Of a stretch of 6,684 nucleotides of DNA, positions 1 to 6,194 are shown in pieces. The stretch covers positions 1-6,684 of the forward strand of contig JAEZBZ010000094.1 of the NCBI GenBank assembly GCA_023412745.1, given 5' to 3'. Positions within the stretch are counted from its first letter, which is position 1, and each line of letters starts with the position of its first letter. The position numbers were made by a program, and so were the translations under genes. A model generated the notes under the pieces. It saw nothing but the letters and a program-made list of their open reading frames with translations, searched no databases and had not been told where the DNA came from. This DNA is from Pseudomonadota bacterium (GTDB lineage: Bacteria > Pseudomonadota > Alphaproteobacteria > Rhizobiales > Hyphomicrobiaceae).

Positions 1-242
1 TGCTGCTGATCTGTATGGTTCTTTTGGCGGCAACTGTGTCGTTGAGGTCATTCCGGTCGGGCGGCATCCAGACTATGGTTGTCACCGGAATGATGGGGGG
101 CTTCGGGTTTTTTCTTTTGGCAGAGATTTCCCGACAGGTTGGGGTTGCAGGACTTGTGTCGCCACGTGTGGCGGTATGGGCCCCTGCGGTTGCAGCTGCC
201 CTGGTGACATTGACGGTGCTTTTGCACCAGGAGGACGGTTGA
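1..242 (+). CDS. lptG: LptG, LPS export ABC transporter permease (C-terminal part, 5' end outside window)
   Basis: The reading frame is open from the left edge (first full codon at base 3) to TGA at 240-242, giving 79 residues. LptG is one of two inner-membrane permease subunits of the LptB2FG transporter, which extracts LPS from the inner membrane and pushes it onto the periplasmic bridge. The fragment matches the family's C-terminal membrane half: the end of one hydrophobic segment (LLICMVLLAATVSL), a basic turn, a second helix (about VVTGMMGGFGFFLLAEIS) and a last helix (about VAVWAPAVAAALVTLTVLL), closing with the short tail LHQEDG. LptF has a similar topology, but the tail and the position directly before lptD favour LptG, as in many alphaproteobacteria with lptF-lptG-lptD. 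The stop codon abuts the lptD start with no gap. The periplasmic jellyroll domain lies upstream and cannot be assessed. The identification is by recognition, not by search. Confidence 0.88.
   Translation, partial: LLICMVLLAATVSLRSFRSGGIQTMVVTGMMGGFGFFLLAEISRQVGVAGLVSPRVAVWAPAVAAALVTLTVLLHQEDG
229..234 (+). promoter_or_regulatory. Shine-Dalgarno sequence for lptD
   Basis: A perfect AGGAGG lies inside the last codons of lptG, eight bases before the GTG at 243. It decides the lptD start in favour of GTG 243 over the in-frame ATG codons at 264 and 309, which have no comparable upstream motif. Because it sits within lptG, ribosomes finishing lptG may also help to load lptD. Confidence 0.75.
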
Positions 243-2726
243 GTGACGCGTCGAGCGCGGCCAATGCTGGGTCGTAGCAGCACGCAACGATCATTCGCTC
301 GCCATTTCATGGCGAGAGTGAGTGGTTGCGCGCTTGCCATCGCCCTTCTGCATGCCTCGTCCGCACCGGCGCTGGCGCAGGACACCAGCGTCGTGGCCCC
401 AGCGATCACTGCCTTGCCGTCCGAGCTCAACAACCGCCAGCCGAAACAGCCTTCAGCCTTCCCCAAGAAGGGCAATCCGCTCGGTAACATCCGGAAGATT
501 GATCAGAATCAGCCGCTCTATCTGCAGGGCGACGAGCTTGTCTACGACAACGAGGGCAACCGCATCTCTGCCCGCGGCAATGTCGAGATCTACTACAACA
601 ACTACATCCTCACCGCCGACGAGGTCACCTACGACCAGGGCGCCAATACCCTCACCGCCACAGGCAACGTCGCGCTCAAGGAGCCGAACGGCCTGGTCAC
701 CCGCGGCGAGCGCATCACCCTGACCGACGACTTTCGCGATGGCTTCGTGCAATCGCTGAGCGTCACCGCGCGCGACGACACCCGCATCGCCGCCGAACGC
801 GCCAACCGCCGCGACGGCAACATCACCGAATTCCAGAACGCGCGCTTCACGCCTTGCAAGAGCGATGGCGCCATGCCGCCGCTGTGGTGCCTCAGCGCCT
901 CGCGCATCGTGCACGACCAAGCCGCCGCGACGATCTCGTATCAGGACGCGCAGTTCGAACTGTTCGGCGTGCCGATCTTCTACCTGCCCTACTTCCAGCA
1001 CGCCGACCCGTCGGTGAAGCGCAAGTCGGGCTTCCTGATGCCGGAATACCTGACGTCGACCGACCTCGGGTTCGGCATCGAGGTGCCCTATTACTACGCG
1101 CTGGCGCCGAACTACGACCTGACCTTCCACCCGATGTACACCGCCAAGCAGGGCGTGCTGTGGCAGGCGGACTGGCGTCATCGGGTGTCGTTCGGCAACA
1201 TTACCGGCCAGTACACGATCAAGGTCGCGGCCATTGATCAGGACATCAACGATCTGCCGAGCACTGCAACGCCGAGCCTCGACGGCTGGCGCGGCAGCAT
1301 CGAGACCAAGGGCAAGTTCTCGCTGTCGTCGTGGTGGAATTTCGGCTGGGATATCACGCTGGAAAGCGACGATACGTTCCGCCGCTTCTACAAGCTCGAC
1401 AACATCCTCGAGACCGACCGCGTCAACCGCGTCTACATGACCGGTATCAGCGAGCGGAACTACTTCGGCGTCAACCTGTACCACTTCGGCGGACTGCTGT
1501 TCGACGACACGCCGCTGACGGAAGGCCGTGTCCATCCGATCGTCGACTACAACTACATCTTCGGTGCACCTGTTCTTGGCGGCGAACTGAGCTTCAACGC
1601 CAACGCGCTGAGCTTCACGCGCGATCTCGGCAACACGCTCGGCTCCAAGGAATCATCTTTGACGCGCGCCGTCGCCGATGTGAACTGGCGCCGCAAGTTC
1701 ATCGATCCGATGGGCCAGACGTTCACGCCGTTTGCCAGCGCGCGGGGTGACTTGTACGCCCTGACCAATTACGTCGACCCGGTCGCCAGCGGACCAGGAC
1801 CAGGCGCAGCCGTTGTCGAAGGCGATGACGTGATTGCTCGAGGACTGGTAACGGCAGGCGTATTGTATGCCTATCCGTTCGTTACCAACACGGCGCAAGG
1901 CTCACACGTCGTCGAACCCGTCGGCCAGGTCATCGCGCGCACGGCAAGCGTCGATCAGCGCCGCCTGCCCAACGAAGATGCCCGCAGCATCGTGTTCGAC
2001 GACACCAACCTGTTTGAAGTCGACAAGATGTCCGGCCTCGACCGCGTTGAGACCGGCACGCGCGCCAACGTCGGCGTCCAGTACACCTATCAGGCCAACA
2101 ACGGCGGCTATGCGCGGTTCCTGGCCGGACAGAGCTTCCATCTCGCGGGTGACAATATCTATAACGCGCCCGGCTTCGACGCCGACGGCAACCCGATCTA
2201 CTCGCCGATCAACGGTCTCGAGAACGATCGCTCCGACTACGTGCTGGCCGCCTACCTGGCGCCGTCGACGATGTTCCGCACCATCGCGCAGACCCGCTTC
2301 GACGAGTCCAGTTTCAACCTCCGCCGCGCTGATCTCTTCAGCGAGGTCAACTACGGACCTCTGCTGGCCCAGGCGACCTACTCCTATAGCTCATTCAACA
2401 CCTACGACGGGCTGCGCACGGACCAGCAGGATATCTTCGGCGTCGTGGGTCTCCGCTTGACCGACAACTGGAGCGTTCTGGGGTCGATGCGGTATGACAT
2501 CGACTCTAGCGATCGTATCCAGGATGCGCTGCAACTGCGCTACGCCGACGACTGCTTCGTGCTGACTGCCACGTATACGGAAACCTTCGTGACCGACCCC
2601 ACGCGCGACCTGACGCCGGACCGCACGTTGATGCTGCGCTTCGAACTCAAGCACCTTGGTGAGTTCCGCTACAAGACCGACGCACTCGACCACTTCTTCG
2701 CCGAGAACCAGTCGACGACGCCGTAA
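243..2726 (+). CDS. lptD: LptD, outer-membrane LPS assembly protein
   Basis: LptD (formerly Imp/OstA) is the outer-membrane beta-barrel that, with the lipoprotein LptE, inserts LPS into the outer leaflet. The 827-residue product is within the family's normal size. A basic N-region and hydrophobic core are followed by a probable signal peptidase I site at ALA|QD (residues 43-47). Residues about 85-200 form the OstA/LptA-like beta-jellyroll (for example GDELVYDNEGNRISARGNVE, then a second repeat around TADEVTYDQGANTLTATGNV). Residues 242-266 carry the junction block GVPIFYLPYF and KRKSGFLMPEY. The rest is a large barrel rich in alternating aromatic residues, with a plausible last strand around TLMLRFELKHLGEF. 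The mature chain has only three cysteines: C205, C216 and C771. The GTG start is set by the AGGAGG at 229-234. If ATG 309 were used instead, the signal peptide would be a compact 23 residues, so that start cannot be wholly excluded. The gene directly follows lptG and is probably cotranscribed with it. Confidence 0.95.
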   Translation: MTRRARPMLGRSSTQRSFARHFMARVSGCALAIALLHASSAPALAQDTSVVAPAITALPSELNNRQPKQPSAFPKKGNPLGNIRKIDQNQPLYLQGDELVYDNEGNRISARGNVEIYYNNYILTADEVTYDQGANTLTATGNVALKEPNGLVTRGERITLTDDFRDGFVQSLSVTARDDTRIAAERANRRDGNITEFQNARFTPCKSDGAMPPLWCLSASRIVHDQAAATISYQDAQFELFGVPIFYLPYFQHADPSVKRKSGFLMPEYLTSTDLGFGIEVPYYYALAPNYDLTFHPMYTAKQGVLWQADWRHRVSFGNITGQYTIKVAAIDQDINDLPSTATPSLDGWRGSIETKGKFSLSSWWNFGWDITLESDDTFRRFYKLDNILETDRVNRVYMTGISERNYFGVNLYHFGGLLFDDTPLTEGRVHPIVDYNYIFGAPVLGGELSFNANALSFTRDLGNTLGSKESSLTRAVADVNWRRKFIDPMGQTFTPFASARGDLYALTNYVDPVASGPGPGAAVVEGDDVIARGLVTAGVLYAYPFVTNTAQGSHVVEPVGQVIARTASVDQRRLPNEDARSIVFDDTNLFEVDKMSGLDRVETGTRANVGVQYTYQANNGGYARFLAGQSFHLAGDNIYNAPGFDADGNPIYSPINGLENDRSDYVLAAYLAPSTMFRTIAQTRFDESSFNLRRADLFSEVNYGPLLAQATYSYSSFNTYDGLRTDQQDIFGVVGLRLTDNWSVLGSMRYDIDSSDRIQDALQLRYADDCFVLTATYTETFVTDPTRDLTPDRTLMLRFELKHLGEFRYKTDALDHFFAENQSTTP

Positions 2727-2797
2727 ATTCGGGCGATATTTCAAGGCTCGTCGCGACTTTCCTGCAGCCGGGGTACAACTTGCGACCCCTCTGCCCT

Positions 2798-2827
2798 CGC
2801 ATTGCCACTTGAAGTGTGGATAATGCG
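2798..2827. promoter_or_regulatory. Imperfect dyad overlapping a -10-like hexamer upstream of surA
   Basis: The arms CGCATT (2798-2803) and AATGCG (2822-2827) are exact inverted repeats. Inside them CCAC (2805-2808) pairs with GTGG (2816-2819), leaving a one-by-two internal loop and a seven-base TTGAAGT loop, ten base pairs in all. GATAAT (2819-2824), one mismatch from the sigma-70 -10 consensus, overlaps the right arm. I found no convincing -35 hexamer at 16-18 bases; TTGCCA at 2802-2807 is only 11 bases away. No T-run follows, so it is not a standard intrinsic terminator. It could be an operator, an mRNA hairpin in the surA leader, or chance. The base pairing is seen directly; function is inference. 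Confidence 0.3.
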
Positions 2828-2851
2828 CGCTCGCCGCGCCGGGTTACCGGT

Positions 2852-2902
2852 ATGCTGAGATGCTCGAATCGAGCGAACACGCGACACAGCGAAGAAGGAT
2901 GA
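2852..2902 (+). other. Possible 16-codon leader ORF overlapping the surA start
   Basis: An ATG at 2852 opens a 16-codon frame (MLRCSNRANTRHSEEG) that ends with TGA at 2900-2902. That stop overlaps the ATG at 2899, the preferred surA start, in an ATGA arrangement typical of translational coupling. A small hairpin-capable sequence, CCGG-GTTA-CCGG (2839-2850), lies just before it. There is no clear Shine-Dalgarno for ATG 2852 and the peptide has no recognisable family, so the reading frame may be a coincidence. If translated, it could deliver ribosomes to surA, whose own GAAGAAGG sits too close to ATG 2899 to be an ideal binding site. Confidence 0.2.
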
Positions 2903-4227
2903 AGCGAGGTCCTCAGTTGCGACATCGATTTCACCATGGCCGGGCGTATCTGCTTCTGGCAGCAGCATTGGCGTTTCCGGCCTCCGTTCATGCCCAGGGC
3001 ACTCAGACACTGCCCGGTCTGGTCGTAACGGTGCCGCCGGCTGGCGGCGCGCCGGCACCGGAGGCAAGGCCTGCTCCCAAGGCGGCGTCGAGCACCGAGA
3101 AGAGCAAGGCGCGCGCGACCCCTGACAAGTCCAAGAGCAAGTCAGCATCGCTCAATACGCAGGGCGCCGGCAAAGGCCGTGGCGCGACCCAATCGATCGC
3201 TGTGCTGGTCAACGATGACCCGATTACCGGTTACGAAATCGAGCAGCGTTCGCGCCTGATGGCGCTCGGCGCCAACGTCAGTGAACAGGCCCAGGCGAAT
3301 TTCAAGCGCCTCATTCAGCAGGACAGCACCAACCAGCGTCTGCGCGCCATTCTGCAGGAAACGATCCAGGCCAACCCAGGCAAATCGCGCGAGCAGATCC
3401 TCCAGATTTTCGAGGGCCGTAAGCAACAGTTCGCCCAGCAGCTCCAGCAGCAGGCCATGTCCAGCGCCAAGTCATCCATGCTGCCAACCTATCGCAAGGG
3501 CGCCATGGAAGAGCTGATCGAGGAGCGGCTGAAACTGCAGGAAGCGCGCCGCATCAGCGTCACCGTTGACGATGCCCAGGTCGATGAAGTCATCAAGAAT
3601 ATCGCTGAACGCAACAAGATGACTCCGCAGCAGTTCGCGCAGCACCTGAAGGGCATGGGCGCCGACATAGAGGCCATGAAAGCCCGTTTCCGCGCCACGC
3701 TGTCGTGGAACCAGGTAGTGCGCCGCCGCTTTGCCGCGCAGGTCTCCGTCAATCAGCTCGAAATAGACAGGATGATCTCCTCCTCCGGCAGTTCGGGCGA
3801 GGACGACATCGAATTGACGTTGCACAAGATCACCCTCCCGGTGCCGGGAAAACTGGACCAGAAGGTGATGGCCCGCCGGCTCGATGAGGCGGAGCGCATC
3901 AGGCGCGCCTACAAAGGCTGCAATTCGTCGGCCGCGGTCGCCAAGGCCAACGAGGCCAAGTTCGACAATCTCGGCACGCGCAAGCCCGCCACCGTACCCG
4001 AGCCGACCCGCAGCCTGCTCATCAACGCCAAGGACGGCGAGATGGTGCCGCCCAACATGTCAGCCCAGGGCATTGAGTTGTATGCAGTTTGCAGCCGCAA
4101 AGTGACCAAGGCCGACGACAAGAAGCGCGACGACATCGCTGCTGATCTGCAGCAGAAGGAATTCGAAGTTCTGGCCAAGCGCCATCTGAGGGATCTACGC
4201 CAGGACGCGCATATCGAGTATCGTTAG
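2899..4227 (+). CDS. surA: SurA-type periplasmic chaperone with degenerate peptidyl-prolyl isomerase domain
   Basis: SurA escorts unfolded outer-membrane proteins, LptD among them, across the periplasm to the BAM complex. From ATG 2899 the product has 442 residues. It has a basic N-region, a hydrophobic stretch AYLLLAAALAF and a likely cleavage site SVHA|Q (about residue 32). A Pro/Ala/Lys/Ser-rich linker of roughly 60 residues follows. The N-terminal SurA chaperone domain begins near SIAVLVNDDPITGYEIEQRS and includes AMEELIEERLKLQEARR and IAERNKMTPQQFAQHL. A C-terminal parvulin-like region (about ELTLHKITLPVP to ELYAVCSRK) lacks the usual parvulin sequence signature, so isomerase activity is doubtful; E. 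coli SurA has two parvulin domains, this one at most one. The start is uncertain. ATG 2860 gives 13 more residues and no Shine-Dalgarno. TTG 2917 has GAGG seven bases upstream and gives a compact 26-residue signal peptide. ATG 2899 is a compromise between codon quality and signal-peptide shape. The stop is three bases before pdxA. Confidence 0.88.
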   Translation: MKRGPQLRHRFHHGRAYLLLAAALAFPASVHAQGTQTLPGLVVTVPPAGGAPAPEARPAPKAASSTEKSKARATPDKSKSKSASLNTQGAGKGRGATQSIAVLVNDDPITGYEIEQRSRLMALGANVSEQAQANFKRLIQQDSTNQRLRAILQETIQANPGKSREQILQIFEGRKQQFAQQLQQQAMSSAKSSMLPTYRKGAMEELIEERLKLQEARRISVTVDDAQVDEVIKNIAERNKMTPQQFAQHLKGMGADIEAMKARFRATLSWNQVVRRRFAAQVSVNQLEIDRMISSSGSSGEDDIELTLHKITLPVPGKLDQKVMARRLDEAERIRRAYKGCNSSAAVAKANEAKFDNLGTRKPATVPEPTRSLLINAKDGEMVPPNMSAQGIELYAVCSRKVTKADDKKRDDIAADLQQKEFEVLAKRHLRDLRQDAHIEYR

Positions 4228-4230
4228 GCG

Positions 4231-5301
4231 GTGACCGCATCGCCAGACAGCATAACCCGCGCAACGCAGCCGTTACTCGCCCTGACCATGGGCGATCCGG
4301 CTGGTATTGGCCTTGAGCTCGCGGTCAAGGTTTGGCAGGCGGCGCGATCAGCCGCTGCCGCGCCGCCTTATGTGCTCGTGCTGTATGCTGATCCGGATGC
4401 GGTTGCTGCTGCGGCGGCACGCGCAGGCCTCTCCGATCCGGTCGCGGTGATCGACGATCCCAATGCCGCCGCCGGCCACTGGCCACACAAGTTGCCTGTC
4501 ATCCCCGTGCCCCTTGCTAGGCAGGCAACGCCGGGCCGACCGGATAGCGCCAATGCAGCTGCCGTGATCCGATCGATCGAGCTGGCGACCGAGGCCGTCG
4601 CGCGCGGCGATGCAGCAGCATTGGTGACCAACCCGATCGCCAAGCATGTTCTCTACGGCGCCGGCTTCAGCTATCCCGGACATACCGAATTCCTGGCGGA
4701 ACTGGCACAGCGCTACGTTGGCGGCGGCCCTTGGCTGCCGGTTATGATGCTGGCCAGCGACGAGTTGCGCGTCGTGCCGCTCACCATCCATATCCCCTTG
4801 GTCGATGTACCCGGCGCACTGACCCGCGAACTGATTGTCGACACGGCCCGCATCATTGCGACCAGTCTCACGCGGGATTTCGGGCTCGGCCAGCGCCCGC
4901 GTATCGCTGTCGCCGGGCTCAATCCGCACGCCGGTGAAAACGGCACCATCGGCACGGAAGACCAGCACATCATTGCGCCGGCCATCGCCGCGTTGCGCGA
5001 GGAAGGACTGGCGGTGACCGGCCCGCACTCGGCCGACACCCTGTTCCATGCCGCCGCGCGCGCCACCTACGACGCGGTGATCGCCATGTATCACGACCAG
5101 GCGCTGATCCCGATCAAGACGCTGGCGTTCGATCGCGGCGTGAATGTCACGCTCGGGCTGCCATTCGTGCGCACCTCGCCGGATCACGGCACCGCGTTCG
5201 ACATCGCGGGCACCAGCACGGCCAACCCGGCGTCGCTGCAGGAAGCCTTGCTGCTTGCCGCACGACTGGCGACCAATCGCGCAACAGCACCATCTCAATG
5301 A
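4231..5301 (+). CDS. pdxA: 4-hydroxythreonine-4-phosphate dehydrogenase PdxA
   Basis: PdxA is a cytoplasmic, metal-dependent, NAD(P)-linked dehydrogenase. It oxidises 4-phosphooxy-L-threonine to an unstable amino ketone, which PdxJ condenses with deoxyxylulose 5-phosphate to pyridoxine 5'-phosphate, in the DXP-dependent vitamin B6 pathway. The 356-residue product starts with the family hallmark LALTMGDPAGIG (16-27). The E. coli metal ligands H166, H211 and H266 correspond to H187 (TIHIPL), H233 (LNPHAGENG) and H288 (MYHDQALIPIK). Substrate-binding positions appear as H151-T152 (YPGHTEF), K296, N305 and R314 (LPFVRTSPDHGTAFDIAG). All expected active-site residues are present, so the enzyme should be active. 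One small departure is Leu28 where GIGPE is usual. The GTG start lies three bases after the surA stop with only a weak Shine-Dalgarno; the next ATG (4288) falls inside the conserved LTMGDP strand and would truncate the fold. Translation probably depends on ribosomes leaving surA. Confidence 0.95.
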   Translation: MTASPDSITRATQPLLALTMGDPAGIGLELAVKVWQAARSAAAAPPYVLVLYADPDAVAAAAARAGLSDPVAVIDDPNAAAGHWPHKLPVIPVPLARQATPGRPDSANAAAVIRSIELATEAVARGDAAALVTNPIAKHVLYGAGFSYPGHTEFLAELAQRYVGGGPWLPVMMLASDELRVVPLTIHIPLVDVPGALTRELIVDTARIIATSLTRDFGLGQRPRIAVAGLNPHAGENGTIGTEDQHIIAPAIAALREEGLAVTGPHSADTLFHAAARATYDAVIAMYHDQALIPIKTLAFDRGVNVTLGLPFVRTSPDHGTAFDIAGTSTANPASLQEALLLAARLATNRATAPSQ

Positions 5302-6194
5302 CCACCTCAAAAGTCGATACCGACAGTACGAGCCGCGCGCTGGACGGCTTGCCGCCGCTGCGCGAAGTGATCGCGCGACTCGGCCTCTCCGCCAAGAAAA
5401 GCCTTGGCCAGAACTTCATTCTCGACCTCAACCTGACCCGGCGCATCGCGCGCACCACGGGTGATCTCGCAGGTCGCACCGTGGTCGAAATCGGCCCCGG
5501 CCCCGGCGGACTGACGCGCGCGCTGTTGTACGAAGGCGCGGCGCGCGTCATCGTGGTCGAACGTGACGACCGCTTCCTTCCGGCGCTTGAAGAGATTGCA
5601 GCGCGTTATCCAGGCCGGCTTGAAATCCACATGGGCGACGCACTGGATGCCGATTGGGCCGCCCTGCTCGGGCCGGATAGCGGCAAGGCCAGCATCATCG
5701 CCAACCTGCCGTATGGCGTGGCCACGCGCCTGCTTATCGGCTGGCTCGAAACCGAACCATGGCCGCCGTGGTTCGACCGCATGGCGCTGATGTTCCAGCG
5801 CGAGGTCGCCGAGCGTATCGTCGCCGAGCCCGGCACCAAGGCTTACGGCCGGCTCGCCGTCATTTCACAATGGCGGTGTGAAGCCCGCATCGCGATGACG
5901 CTGAAACCGGAAGCTTTCACGCCGCCGCCAAAGGTTGCATCCGCGGTCGTAGAGTTCGTGCCGCGCACCGCGCCTGCGCCGCCGTGCAGCGTGAAGGTGC
6001 TCGGCGACGTTACGGCAGCAGCCTTCGGCCAGCGCCGCAAGATGCTGCGCGCCAGCCTGAAAAGCCTGACGCCCGATGCTGCATCTCTGCTGACCGAGGC
6101 AGGGCTCGCCTCTGATCAGCGCGGCGAGCAATTGACGGTCGAGGATTTCGCGCGCATGGCGATGATCCTCCAGGCGCGCCGGGGCAGGACTTAA
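5298..6194 (+). CDS. rsmA: 16S rRNA (adenine(1518)-N6/adenine(1519)-N6)-dimethyltransferase RsmA
   Basis: RsmA (KsgA) uses S-adenosylmethionine to dimethylate two adjacent adenines in the 3'-terminal hairpin loop of 16S rRNA, a late step and checkpoint in 30S assembly; loss gives kasugamycin resistance in E. coli. The 298-residue product has the full motif set in order: the KKSLGQNFILD entry motif (33-43), the SAM-binding loop VVEIGPGPGGLTRALL (62-77), the acidic ribose-binding E89 in VIVVERD, GDALD (113-117), the catalytic NLPY (136-139), FQREVAERI (166-174), FTPPPKVASAVVEF (207-220), and the C-terminal FGQRRKMLRASLKSL (243-257). Its ATG overlaps the pdxA TGA in an ATGA junction. No Shine-Dalgarno is visible, so translation is probably coupled to pdxA. 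The start is well placed relative to family N-termini. The stop TAA overlaps the convergent downstream gene's stop. Confidence 0.96.
   Translation: MTTSKVDTDSTSRALDGLPPLREVIARLGLSAKKSLGQNFILDLNLTRRIARTTGDLAGRTVVEIGPGPGGLTRALLYEGAARVIVVERDDRFLPALEEIAARYPGRLEIHMGDALDADWAALLGPDSGKASIIANLPYGVATRLLIGWLETEPWPPWFDRMALMFQREVAERIVAEPGTKAYGRLAVISQWRCEARIAMTLKPEAFTPPPKVASAVVEFVPRTAPAPPCSVKVLGDVTAAAFGQRRKMLRASLKSLTPDAASLLTEAGLASDQRGEQLTVEDFARMAMILQARRGRT

Noticed and set aside
318..329. A lipoprotein lipobox (VSGC) in the LptD signal region
   Set aside because: The Cys precedes the hydrophobic core instead of following it, and a good signal peptidase I site (ALA|Q) lies downstream. LptD is a barrel, not a lipoprotein.
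453..1535. A 360-codon open frame on the minus strand opposite lptD
   Set aside because: It lies wholly within the well-supported lptD gene. Its Arg/Val/Ala-heavy translation shows no recognisable domain and is the complementary shadow expected in GC-rich DNA with biased third positions.
2727..2797. An intrinsic terminator after lptD
   Set aside because: Only the short palindrome GTCGCGAC (2750-2757) is present, with no loop and no adequate T-run, so it does not support a terminator call.
2780..2824. A full sigma-70 promoter before surA
   Set aside because: GATAAT at 2819-2824 is a fair -10, but the candidate -35 hexamers TTGCGA (2780) and TTGCCA (2802) are 33 and 11 bases away, both outside the usable spacing. 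Only the -10-like element is kept, as part of the dyad.
4348..5310. A 320-codon open frame on the minus strand opposite pdxA
   Set aside because: It mirrors the intact pdxA gene, which has every active-site residue. The antisense product is rich in Arg, Gly and His with no domain pattern, so it is a composition artefact.
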